A stretch of 64,000 bases of DNA, from positions 1 to 64,000 of the forward strand of contig JAJEAL010000096.1 of the NCBI GenBank assembly GCA_022822785.1, written 5' to 3'. The notes under the pieces were generated by a model that saw nothing but the letters and a program-made list of their open reading frames with translations, had not been told where the DNA came from and did not search any database. Origin of the DNA: Candidatus Poribacteria bacterium. Lineage in GTDB: Bacteria; Poribacteria; WGA-4E; PCPOR2b. A program made the position numbers and the translations under genes. Numbering within the stretch: the stretch's first letter is position 1; every line of letters begins with the position of its first letter. Positions 35,880-44,405 of the stretch are shown here, piece after piece.

Positions 35880-36950
35880 TCAGAACAGACAACCTGACAG
35901 GCAACCTGAACCACCGGGGACATAGTTTCGAGAAAAGGAGATGCCAAATGTTAGCGGCATTATATCTTGGCTTTCTAACGAAAAGAACGGCCTATCTATT
36001 CGCAATTCGAGATTCAAGCGGCTCTGGGTGAGGCGCAGTGCTTCTATTCCAACGACGGCATAAGCGCCCAAGCCAGTATCGGTTTCTGAATCATAGTCGT
36101 CGTAGTATCTCCACTCGTCACCGAACCACTCCTCCCCTTCACCGACAAACGAGGGCCAATTTCGCTCTCTTATCCTTACTTTCGTCTCATAGCTGGTATT
36201 AACAATGGCGAGCCCACCGCCCACATAGGGTGAGATATTCCGTTTATTAAAGAAGTAACGTCCGCCAATTGACCAAGCAAAGAAGGAAAACCCATCGCCT
36301 TCACTATCTTGGAACCCGGTTGCTACGGCCCCTTCAACCGCATCGCGTCCACTAGTCCGGAACTCGGTTCCCACAGCATAGGATGGGGTCTGATAAGACC
36401 AACCGTACTCAAAGCCGGGTTCGGCGGCTACATCTGTACCAGGGACAAAAGTTCCGAAGATGCCTAGGCTCCAAAGAGACTCACCCGATATCTTCCGAAG
36501 TTCGCGAGCCTCCTGTTCGGTGACGGTTTCCATATCCACTGTATCATCAATCGGCTTGTCGTGGACGAGTGCGTCAACCAGTCTCGGTGCTGCTGGGATC
36601 ATCTCTTCGATGTTCGCCAAGGTCAGCTGCCGTTCGGTGATAATCGTGCCGATAGGTTTTTCGTGACTCAAGCGCACGATAATCTTCTCACCCAGCCGGC
36701 GCAAAACAACGCGATACGCACTCGCTGTAGTGGGTACCTCAAATACGGGATCGCTGACCGGTATGCCTTGTTTGCGTAACTCATCACACACCAACAGCGC
36801 CGCGGTCTGCACGTCGGAGTCGAGGATACCCGGATGGTCTCCAATCAGGCAGACAGCGGAAGTATCCTCCTGTGCAATAGTGGGAACAACCGGTAAAACA
36901 AGAAAAATAAAGCCAAACACGGATATCCAAATCCGCTTGAAATCAAACAT
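35880..36950 (-). CDS. Exported protein with predicted outer-membrane beta-barrel, unknown function
   Basis: This 356-residue protein has a signal peptide ending near TIAQE. Residues 30-150 form an alpha/beta domain (ALLVCDELRKQGIPVSD, LGEKIIVRLSHEKPIGT). From about 160 on, alternating strands rich in Gly and aromatic residues (FFAWSIGGRYFFNKRNISPYVGGGL) point to a small barrel. The C-terminus, GGSGCLSGCLF, is unusual. ATG 36950 has AAGGAGAT upstream and a family A hairpin 26 bp upstream. No family name can be given. Confidence 0.7.
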   Translation of the reverse strand: MFDFKRIWISVFGFIFLVLPVVPTIAQEDTSAVCLIGDHPGILDSDVQTAALLVCDELRKQGIPVSDPVFEVPTTASAYRVVLRRLGEKIIVRLSHEKPIGTIITERQLTLANIEEMIPAAPRLVDALVHDKPIDDTVDMETVTEQEARELRKISGESLWSLGIFGTFVPGTDVAAEPGFEYGWSYQTPSYAVGTEFRTSGRDAVEGAVATGFQDSEGDGFSFFAWSIGGRYFFNKRNISPYVGGGLAIVNTSYETKVRIRERNWPSFVGEGEEWFGDEWRYYDDYDSETDTGLGAYAVVGIEALRLTQSRLNLELRIDRPFFSLESQDIMPLTFGISFSRNYVPGGSGCLSGCLF

Positions 36951-36975
36951 TTAAAATCTCCTTCTGAAGTGCAAT

Positions 36976-37009
36976 AGAAACCGAGTTTTTTCTTCAAAAC
37001 TCGGTTTCT
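36976..37009. repeat. Dispersed inverted repeat, family A, copy 5
   Basis: AGAAACCGAGTTTT pairs with AAAACTCGGTTTCT around TTCTTC. It lies 26 bp upstream of the start codon at 36950. A degenerate relative is at 37241-37273. Confidence 0.9.
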
Positions 37010-37278
37010 CTCTGATCTAACAACTTGTGCTTTGTTAGAGAATAACAGTTGTGGTGCAAATGTACGAGTCGTTGCGCAGATTGCCTAATCTGCGATCTAC
37101 CGTTATTCTAGGCAAATTGCCCGGTAGGCACTATTGACATCTCAACGGAACCAGATAGGATCTAATGAAATTCCCTCGATCCATCAAGTACGCGCAATTT
37201 CGATACCACCGTTATCTCAGATCATCTAAAAAGATTGTACAGAAAACTGAGTTTTTTGGCAAACGCTTTCTCTAGGCG

Positions 37279-37769
37279 TAGGAACATTTAACCCCAGGAG
37301 GGCGGTATGTACTTCGTCCTTCGCGAAGTTTCTGAAGTCCCCCTGACAAGGGGGATTTAGGGGGTTAGTTGTCTAGTGACAGTGTATAAGTAATTCTAAA
37401 ATCTACCATAAATAACCCTATGCCGTTTGTAGGGGCATTTAGCCCCATCGGGGCGACATGTTTATAGCCGGGTGATATGTCCCTGCTCCAAGCCCCATCG
37501 GAGCGGCATGTACTTTCGGGTTACTTTTGGGATGAGCTATGATCTTAAAGGGAGGGTTATGTCCACAGGGAGGTTGTGGGAAATGTGCCACACCGTCGTC
37601 GCAAAAATGCTACACCGGTGCTAAAGTGTGTTTCATCAACAAAATTGAGTTGAGCGAGTCTTTTTTCCGTTAAAGATGAAATGTCAGTCTTTCGCTCCAG
37701 AGGAGCGATATGTCTATAGAATGACGATATGTCCAATCTCCGCGCTCCAGAGGAGCGCAATGTGTATGG
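37279..37769. repeat. Cluster of short palindromic repeats (family B)
   Basis: At least five hairpins share the plan stem-loop-stem then (A/G)YATGT and TATAG or ACTTTCG: 37279-37316 (CCCC/GGG), 37429-37468 (GCCCC ATC GGGGC), 37487-37518 (degenerate), 37693-37719 and 37742-37769 (GCTCC AGA GGAGC). A separate palindrome, TCCCCC/GGGGGA, is at 37338-37355. This fills the gap 37010-37793, in which I see no gene. It abuts the end of the defence island. Confidence 0.8.
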
Positions 37770-37793
37770 CAGAATTGTTAGATATATCGTATA

Positions 37794-39656
37794 TTATGAA
37801 CTTTCCTCATTCGCAGAGTCCTCAAGTTGTTCCATCAGCTTCTGGGATAATCGCGCTAGGATAGCGAGGCGAAGGTTAGGATTCCCATCTACACCAGCGG
37901 ACTCAAAAACTTCCTCGATTCCACGCTCAATGTCGTCAAGTTGCGCCTCCGCAGTCGGCGGCACCGTAACGACCCGTTCCTGTTCTGTTGCGGAGAGGGT
38001 AGTGATACCAACCCGAATCACCTCACCTGCGTTGTCATCAGATTGCCCATGTCGCTCAAATGACAGTGCCTCAAAATGGTGAAACTTCCGTGCAAGCTCA
38101 GAAAGGTCCATCTCAAACTGGGCTTTATCTAAGTCTGTCCACGATGCCGGGGGTTTGTTGGCGAGGTACGTCCCGATTGCCTCAACCCATTCCTTAAAAT
38201 CAAGGCCTTCGTCGCAGATCCGAATCAAAAACCCTTTGAGTTTCGTGTCAATCGCCCAATCGAGTAGAGGTCGTGCTCTGTTAATGAGTTCAATATCGGG
38301 TGAATCACTGTTTGATTGCAACGAAAACGCAGAAATAAGCATCTCCTCAATAAAAGAAAGCAGGTCATCGTATGCTCGGTTTAACTCGGACAGCGAACTC
38401 CGCAAGATATTGAAAAACTCATGAACCGTGTCTGAATCTGTCTCCACCGATGGTCCAAAAGGGTCGAAGCCGAGGGCTTTAGGCAACTGTTCAAAAAGAA
38501 GCGCGTCCGGCTCTTGGGCATCAGTGATAGCTCTGCGTAAGGCGATTGCTGCGTCGCTTAAATCCTGCGTGAGCATCGTATAACGGGGCAGTTTGTGTAT
38601 AAAACTGATGAGTGGCCTGACAATAACTAGAAGATTTGGTGGGCTTCCTACCGTTGACACCGGTTTAGAGAGCATCCCTGTAAATTGTTCAAACACCTCC
38701 GCTCGAATACCTTCCATCCGGAAACGCTTGATTTCAAATTTCTCAGGAGCCCTAATCAACCGTTCAAAAACCGGCATTGAGATGTCCGCGACAAAGGAAC
38801 CATCTTCGTACAACGCGATTTCCGTCTCATAGTGCAGCAACACTGCACATAACAAGATGGGCATGGGACCGCTTCTCAATCCGAAGGGCGGCTGCTCCAA
38901 CCGATTGTAGAGTTCGGCAACGGATTGACGCTTCTCCTCACATTCGTTAAGAAACCGGTCAATCTCTGACCAACTGGGGGAGAAATTATTTTTATCATCG
39001 GTATTCGGTGGATGAAACCCCCAAACCCCTGAAACGCGACGGTGTATCCCGGTGTCGAATAGTAAAGAGAGGTAAATACTCAGTTCCGGGGGATAACTCT
39101 TGATATCCAGTTTTTCTAGATGTGGGAACTCAAGCATCCCTCCAATCAGTCTTCGTCTTGCGGCCGCTGCCTGTGAGGAAATTTTTCTCCGATTGATCAA
39201 CTCGTTACGAAGGATAGGTGTTTCATCGTAAACAGCGTCGCAGATTGTTGAGAGATACTCGTTGAGCCCTCTTCTTGAGGCAATCTGTCTCAGGTTTCCT
39301 CTGTGATACCATAAACAGCCTCCAGTGTCCCCTTTACGGGTAGGCACAAGACCTACCCCAACTTGCGGGGCAGCACTGTTTCCGCCAAAAAGCGCAGCTA
39401 ATTGCTCGGACACCCCTCGCTCAGTTTCAGTGCGCCGCGCCCGGAGCTCACGCCGTGCTGTTGCATCGCCAACGAGTTCGGGTGTGTTTTCCTCAACCCA
39501 ACCCAAACACCTAAGTTCAAGAACAGCATCGCGCAAACGACCAATTGATTGAGGAATCGCAACAAGCACCTCTTCTCGATCCGCAACCGATGCTTCAGTT
39601 GCCTTTTCAATAAGCTGTTCCGCTTCTGGCTCGCTTGCAGGCAGGGCGTAAAGCAC
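37794..39656 (-). pseudogene. C-terminal remnant of a large defence-type protein
   Basis: The frame from GTG 39656 gives 620 residues with no ribosome site; it is open back to 39689, where two TAA codons block it. The first residues (DADGLVLYALPASEPEAEQL) look like the middle of a protein, and no Walker motif is present. Later parts such as LRSGPMPILLCAVLLHYETEIALYEDG and FERLIRAPEKFEIKRF recall C-terminal halves of long ATP-binding proteins in phage-defence loci. The 5' half appears lost. An in-frame palindromic repeat sits at 39338-39359. It may still be made as a separate protein. Confidence 0.55.
39338..39359. repeat. Palindrome within the coding frame of the remnant gene
   Basis: GGGTAGGCACAAGACCTACCCC has a GGTAGG/CCTACC stem around CACAAGA. 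A relative with a changed stem, GCAGGTACAAGACCTGC, is intergenic at 46957-46973. Confidence 0.5.
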
Positions 39657-39799
39657 AAGCCCGTCGGCATCTGTACCGTTAGCATAGGTTTATTAGCTTT
39701 CATAGCCAATCTTTAGTCCAATATGATATGTGAACACTATCAGATAAATCGGAAACCTCTTAGCTTCACGAAAGAGTTTCTCTTTTTCTCTTCTGCTAA

Positions 39800-40687
39800 T
39801 TACAATTCACGGTAATCGCCTTTAAACACCTCTCTGACGTGCCAACTGATGAACTCTACCTCCGGATAATAGGATTGCCTTTGCGGGTAATTGATTTTTT
39901 GCCCATGGAAATCCATAAGCCACTCCTGAAAGCCCACTGAACCGTTGGCCTCATCTGATACCATTATTTCTAGTCGGTCAGACAAGGTAAACGCGCCACG
40001 GTCAAATAACTTGTGGTGTAGCGAGCATAGAGCCAATCCATTCACTTCTATATCAGGTCCATCTGCCTGACGCCATTTGATATGAGATGCTTCTAGTGCA
40101 ATAGGTTGATGACGTAATGTCACATCAAAACTGCAAACAGCACATTTATATTCGTAGGCTTTTAGGATATTCGCTCGGAAATTGGGGTCGCTTCTTTGCG
40201 GCTTAGAAATCTGGAGAGGAAGCTCAATCCCAACAGTCTGTAAAATGTCCTCATGAAGCGAGGAAGGAAAATGAGCACCTAATAGGCTTTGAATTATTTC
40301 AAAAGACAAACTGGAATCACTCTGAAGTTGATAGGCAATGTCTTCGAGAAAACCGCCAGAAACGTCGTAATGAACCAGATCGCTTTTTAGAGCATCTCCA
40401 CTGGATGTTTGTCTAATTTTGTCGGCGTCGGATATTTCCCAAACCTCATCGTTTTGGAGCCGCCAAAACGGATATTGTGTTCCCTGATTCGTTTGTCTGG
40501 TCCCAAATTCCCTCAGTAGGTTTCCAAGTTTGTCATCTATTTCGGAATATGGAAGGAGGCGGTTCCCATCTCGTAGTAATTCCCCGATGGCATACAAAAC
40601 CAGCAGAGGCTTGTGAGGTGCTCTCTCGTCAGCATTTCTCCACACCTTTAATTGTTCAAATTTTTGAATAATTGCTTCTCTGTCCAT
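39800..40687 (-). CDS. Sulfur-binding-domain HNH endonuclease (phosphorothioate-dependent restriction type)
   Basis: This 295-residue protein has two parts. Residues about 5-110 carry APHKPLL (23-29) and YPFWRLQND (72-80), the marks of the sulfur-binding domain of ScoMcrA-type enzymes, which binds phosphorothioated DNA. The C-terminal half is an HNH nuclease: CAVC (182-185), SHIKW with His202, Asn216, and LCSLHHKLFD. Known members cut DNA near phosphorothioate marks. The start is taken at ATG 40687, but the frame is open to 40870 and contains a relic of another gene. It lies in one strand with a PAPS-reductase-like gene. Confidence 0.75.
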   Translation of the reverse strand: MDREAIIQKFEQLKVWRNADERAPHKPLLVLYAIGELLRDGNRLLPYSEIDDKLGNLLREFGTRQTNQGTQYPFWRLQNDEVWEISDADKIRQTSSGDALKSDLVHYDVSGGFLEDIAYQLQSDSSLSFEIIQSLLGAHFPSSLHEDILQTVGIELPLQISKPQRSDPNFRANILKAYEYKCAVCSFDVTLRHQPIALEASHIKWRQADGPDIEVNGLALCSLHHKLFDRGAFTLSDRLEIMVSDEANGSVGFQEWLMDFHGQKINYPQRQSYYPEVEFISWHVREVFKGDYREL

Positions 40688-40717
40688 TTTGACGCTTTGT
40701 TGTTTGGGGGAATTTAC

Positions 40718-40759
40718 AACGATCTCACAAATCAGGCACGGCTCCTCATCGTCAAAGAT
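40718..40759 (-). pseudogene. Relic of a PAPS-reductase-like C-terminus
   Basis: Right after the GIY-YIG stop, in the frame of the HNH gene, IFDDEEPCLICEIV is encoded. The intact PAPS-reductase-like gene at 43065 ends with LDDEDDDKPCLICDL. The match, including the CxxC, suggests that a second copy of that gene once stood directly before the HNH gene. Confidence 0.5.
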
Positions 40760-40760
40760 A

Positions 40761-41249
40761 TCACTGATGAAATTCCAATATCCAAGATTCCAATAGGCCA
40801 GAAATTCTGTCTGTTTCTTCTTGAACGTCCTGAAGTTTGCCGTATGCATTAGAACGTGTTTGTGAAACAATACGAACCTTTAGGTTATGTGCATATAACC
40901 AATTAAGCAATCGCAGTTGTACTAAGTGTTCTACGGCTATCCGATATTCCTGGCTATCAATCTGAAAGATTTCTTTCGATGTGAATTTTATTGCTGCAAG
41001 ATTCACTTTCTCCAGGGGTACTTCCTCATAGTAATAGACATTAGACAAACGTTGAAGATAGGTATTATTATTTCCGTCAGATAAATGTTGGGCGAGTCTA
41101 CCGAGTGCCCCTGTACGGCCTCTTGTCTGTCCAACGTAGAGAGTCGCCTGATTTTCAACTGTCCCATAAATCGCATACAAAAAACCGTTTCTTTTCGCTA
41201 TTGTTGGATCAAAAACTGTTGCTAGTCCAAGTTCTGCAGCGTGTCTCAT
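40761..41249 (-). CDS. GIY-YIG-like nuclease domain protein
   Basis: This 162-residue protein has LYAIYG (24-29) and LYVGQTRGRTGALGRLAQH (37-55), matching the GIY and YIG strands and the Arg/His that follow in GIY-YIG nucleases. The rest is helical. Its ATG overlaps the TGA of the GHKL ATPase gene (ATGA at 41249-41246), so the two are coupled and probably act together. Nuclease activity is inferred from the motifs. Confidence 0.7.
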   Translation of the reverse strand: MRHAAELGLATVFDPTIAKRNGFLYAIYGTVENQATLYVGQTRGRTGALGRLAQHLSDGNNNTYLQRLSNVYYYEEVPLEKVNLAAIKFTSKEIFQIDSQEYRIAVEHLVQLRLLNWLYAHNLKVRIVSQTRSNAYGKLQDVQEETDRISGLLESWILEFHQ

Positions 41250-42955
41250 AGGTCCGTCAAAAAGTCAGTCAGATCAAGCTTTTGAATCACATCTGAAAGC
41301 GTTTCGCTAACTCGCTCCCGATATTCCGCCATAATCTCCTCAATTTTATCGTCATCCTGCTCTGATTTATAAACAAGGTCAAATTCACCTTTAACGATCG
41401 AATAGAAGAGAACGTCCATGACTTTCAGCAGATTGCTATTGTCGTGGGCCGTGTCTAAAATATCCCGACAAAATCTGTGAGATCTATTAACTCTAACAAT
41501 CAGCCCTTCCGTCGGATCATGGGCTCTTTCCCAAAGTTGATTGTTGTCTAGTATATCCACAAATAGCACACGCTGGCCCGTTGCTTTGACATATTGTGCA
41601 TCTTCAGGTGTTATCGGCTGGGCGCGAACAGCTTTATTCCGACGCTTTTCTAACTCCTTTTTTTCCTTTATAGGAGCAACACTCTCGTCACGTCTAGCTT
41701 CATCGGCTTGGAGATGTGAGATCCGATTTAGCTCCTGATTAGCAGCATCATGAGGACCTTGCCCAAGTGACGCGACCGTAACGCGGTGCACGGTTTGCCA
41801 AGCAATCCGACTCTTTTTTATAGCTTCCTGAACCTCTGGTTTCAGCTGGTCTTGAGCGTTTTCTGAGAGATGTACACGACTCTTTGTAACATTTATATTT
41901 AAAATATCATCAGCATCACTATTGATTAACAGTCTGCCACGAAAAGCATATAAATCTTGATCTTGTGGTACGAAATCTAACCTATCTGCCCACGAAATCA
42001 ATCGCCAGTTACGATAAATGTAGAAACCGTAATTTCCTGCCCCAATCAGATAATGGTTGTGACAATCCCTCCGGCTCATTAAACCCTTACGTTCTACGCT
42101 CGGTGGGTGTGGGAGTTGCGTTATTTCGACCTGTGCCCATGTGCTTCCGGTAGCATCCAGTTGAATCGCCTGTGGTTGTGTAATCCATTTTGGATTAAGA
42201 CCATCCCAATTGTGCTCGTTCAAATCTCCGTTATCAGCGTCAATTTCATCTATAAACAGCGGATCCACCGGTAGGACATTGCTATCATCAATTTTCAACG
42301 AGAGGCGTTTCACCTCATCAACCATACCTCTTAAATAGTAGTAGTAAATCACACCAGCTCTATCCTGTAATCCGCGGATAATCTCAGACGTCGACGGCAG
42401 GGACTGATAAAATAATTTGGTGATACGGATTAAAGTGCCAGATTTCCCTTGAGTGCAAGCGTCCAATTCATTTAAATCTTCCTCTGTAGGATCAATCAAA
42501 TTGTAAACATATTTTCCTTTTTCAACGATTAAATCTTGGTCTAACACGACTTTGCGGACCCTATGCAAGTCGTCTTTAGCACGTGATATTACTTCTAACC
42601 GTTTTCCTAGCGATGAAGCAGCTGACTTTAAGCCCATACCAAACTTTGAAAAGGTTTCCGCATGATATAGTTGTGCTGAAGAACCTAAGGTAAGAGCGTT
42701 ATCTAATCCCTTCTCGTCCATACCGCATCCGTTATCAACAATAACTAGTGACTTTAAAATCGCGCGTGGCCTTCCACGTTGTCCTTCTGCTCGCTCCTCT
42801 CTTTCTGTATTCACTTTGATCACAACGGAGGTTGAGCCTGCCGACACCGAATTATCCACAATATCCAAAATAGCAGATACTGGATCATATCCTATTCGAC
42901 CCATGGCTTGAAATACACGGACCGGATCCCATGCTCCTTCTTTTTGAATATTCAT
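41246..42955 (-). CDS. GHKL (Hsp90/MutL/MORC-like) ATPase
   Basis: This 569-residue protein has a GHKL ATP-binding fold at the N-terminus: N box DIVDNSVSAGS (31-41), G1 box DNGCGMD (74-80) and G2 box KFGMGLKSA (104-112). The usual N-box Glu seems replaced by Asp. A MutL-like transducer region should follow; the C-terminal 120 residues are charged and helical. AGGAAAA precedes the ATG. Coupled to a GIY-YIG gene, it resembles ATPase-nuclease pairs used in phage defence, with ATP-driven dimerisation gating cleavage (inference). Confidence 0.8.
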   Translation of the reverse strand: MNIQKEGAWDPVRVFQAMGRIGYDPVSAILDIVDNSVSAGSTSVVIKVNTEREERAEGQRGRPRAILKSLVIVDNGCGMDEKGLDNALTLGSSAQLYHAETFSKFGMGLKSAASSLGKRLEVISRAKDDLHRVRKVVLDQDLIVEKGKYVYNLIDPTEEDLNELDACTQGKSGTLIRITKLFYQSLPSTSEIIRGLQDRAGVIYYYYLRGMVDEVKRLSLKIDDSNVLPVDPLFIDEIDADNGDLNEHNWDGLNPKWITQPQAIQLDATGSTWAQVEITQLPHPPSVERKGLMSRRDCHNHYLIGAGNYGFYIYRNWRLISWADRLDFVPQDQDLYAFRGRLLINSDADDILNINVTKSRVHLSENAQDQLKPEVQEAIKKSRIAWQTVHRVTVASLGQGPHDAANQELNRISHLQADEARRDESVAPIKEKKELEKRRNKAVRAQPITPEDAQYVKATGQRVLFVDILDNNQLWERAHDPTEGLIVRVNRSHRFCRDILDTAHDNSNLLKVMDVLFYSIVKGEFDLVYKSEQDDDKIEEIMAEYRERVSETLSDVIQKLDLTDFLTDL

Positions 42956-43064
42956 TTTTTTCCTGTTCTTGCAAAAAACGAGTTTTATCGTTTATAGGCT
43001 CCAAAGCCTCTACCTAATGCTATTGACAATCCTCTATTCCCGAATACATAGGATTTCTCTATCA

Positions 43065-43883
43065 CTACAAATCACAAATCAAACATGGTTTATCATCATC
43101 TTCATCGTCAAGGACATCGCCAAAAATTTCAATTAACGAGCGATTCGGTTGAATTTTCTTTTCCTGTGCTATTGCTTTTGCATGGTTCTCCTTAATCTGC
43201 TGTTCCCGTTTAGGGTCGGTCAGTTCTTCTAAGCTCTCGCTTTGGCTCCAGGTATACCGCTCGCCGGTCTCTTTATCGAATTTCTCGTAATCCTTGGCGA
43301 GTTCAAAGAGGTCGGGGTGGTTCTTCTTCAATCCAATCCACTCCGCTTTGCGTTGGTAAAAACAGAAATAGCATCCGGAGCGGGTTCGCCATTTGTAATA
43401 CTCTGGTAAACCGAGACCACTCTCCTCTAAAATCCGATAGACATCCCGCTCGGTGATGCCGTCCTCTTTGAAGGGATACTTGGGTTCGATATTTCGTGCC
43501 TCAACGTTCTTCAGGGGTTTATAGCCAACACGGTCCTCGTCGGCACGGATAGCGATGTAGTTGTAAGCCTTATCCTCACCAACAAAATCCTCAAAGGGCT
43601 TGATTTTGAGGAGGCGTGTACACCACCGCACTTGTGATGACGGCAGTAATCCACCGAAAACCGAAAGCCAATGGTCAAATTCACGATCGGCGTTTAACCG
43701 TTCAATTTTTTTGCCTAGAAAGGCTTCCAACCGATCGAGAAATTCATACGTTTCCGGCAACTCCTTCCCTGTGTCGCAGAAGGCGTATTCCATCTCCGGC
43801 ACTTTGTCACGCATGTAAATCGCGAGTGCGGAACTATCTTTGCCCCCTGAAAGACCGAGGATATGGCGTGTTTTTTGTCCCAT
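43065..43883 (-). CDS. PAPS reductase/DndC-like sulfurtransferase family protein
   Basis: This 272-residue protein has the PP-loop SGGKDS at 12-17, which binds adenylated substrate. Cysteines at 88 (RWCTRLLKI), 171 and 174 (GCYFC) and 267 and 270 (PCLIC) could hold an Fe-S cluster. The family includes PAPS reductases, DndC and BREX type 4 BrxP. Lack of any cysteine biosynthesis gene nearby and the sulfur-binding nuclease downstream favour a role in DNA sulfur modification or its sensing. AGGGGGA precedes the ATG. No dndA, B, D or E homologue is in the window. Confidence 0.8.
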   Translation of the reverse strand: MGQKTRHILGLSGGKDSSALAIYMRDKVPEMEYAFCDTGKELPETYEFLDRLEAFLGKKIERLNADREFDHWLSVFGGLLPSSQVRWCTRLLKIKPFEDFVGEDKAYNYIAIRADEDRVGYKPLKNVEARNIEPKYPFKEDGITERDVYRILEESGLGLPEYYKWRTRSGCYFCFYQRKAEWIGLKKNHPDLFELAKDYEKFDKETGERYTWSQSESLEELTDPKREQQIKENHAKAIAQEKKIQPNRSLIEIFGDVLDDEDDDKPCLICDL

Positions 43884-43925
43884 AGTATCCCCCTGTTTTC
43901 TTTTTATCGTATACTTTGTGTCCCA

Positions 43926-44405
43926 CTAATCTGTCGCCTCTAGGTCAGTTAAATCTTCGACGCCAGCGATATCGGCTAGCATTCGAGAATATTTGCGTAA
44001 TTCCACCTGGAGAGAAGCGAGTTCTTCGCGGAAAGCGGAGCGTTCCGATTCCTGCTCAAAATCACCTGCCAAGCTCTTTCGATGCCACTTTGCAGTAAAC
44101 GGACGAACAACTTGGTTAAGCACAACAATTGCAATTTTTGTGAAATTGATGCAATCTGGACCTTGTTCTTTGATGACTTCCCGCGTAATTGCGAAGAGTG
44201 AATAAACACTGTCCAATGCTGTTTGCTCATCGCCGTGCTCGGTAGGCAATGGCTGTGTGGTGATTCTTGTAAGCAATTCAATGTATAGTGCCCAAGCGGC
44301 ATCTTTATCGGCCGTTTCTGTAGTCCACTCCATTTGCAGAAAAGGAGGGGTAATCTTCAGGCTCGTCATACCCGATTTTTCAAGGAAATCTGAGAATCTC
44401 ATCAT
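43926..44405 (-). CDS. Small protein coupled to a TIR-like gene, family not recognised
   Basis: This 159-residue protein starts at ATG 44405 (or 44402), which overlaps the TAA of the TIR-like gene by one base (TAATG). It is mostly helical, with the conserved-looking core AIVVLNQVVRPFTAKWHRKSLAG and an acidic C-terminus (GVEDLTDLEATD). No signal or membrane segment is seen. Tight coupling suggests it partners the TIR-like protein. I cannot name the family. Confidence 0.7.
   Translation of the reverse strand: MMRFSDFLEKSGMTSLKITPPFLQMEWTTETADKDAAWALYIELLTRITTQPLPTEHGDEQTALDSVYSLFAITREVIKEQGPDCINFTKIAIVVLNQVVRPFTAKWHRKSLAGDFEQESERSAFREELASLQVELRKYSRMLADIAGVEDLTDLEATD

Noticed and set aside
37279-37769. 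Possible CRISPR array
   Set aside because: The repeats are palindromes with irregular spacing and varying stems, with no constant repeat-spacer pattern and no cas gene.
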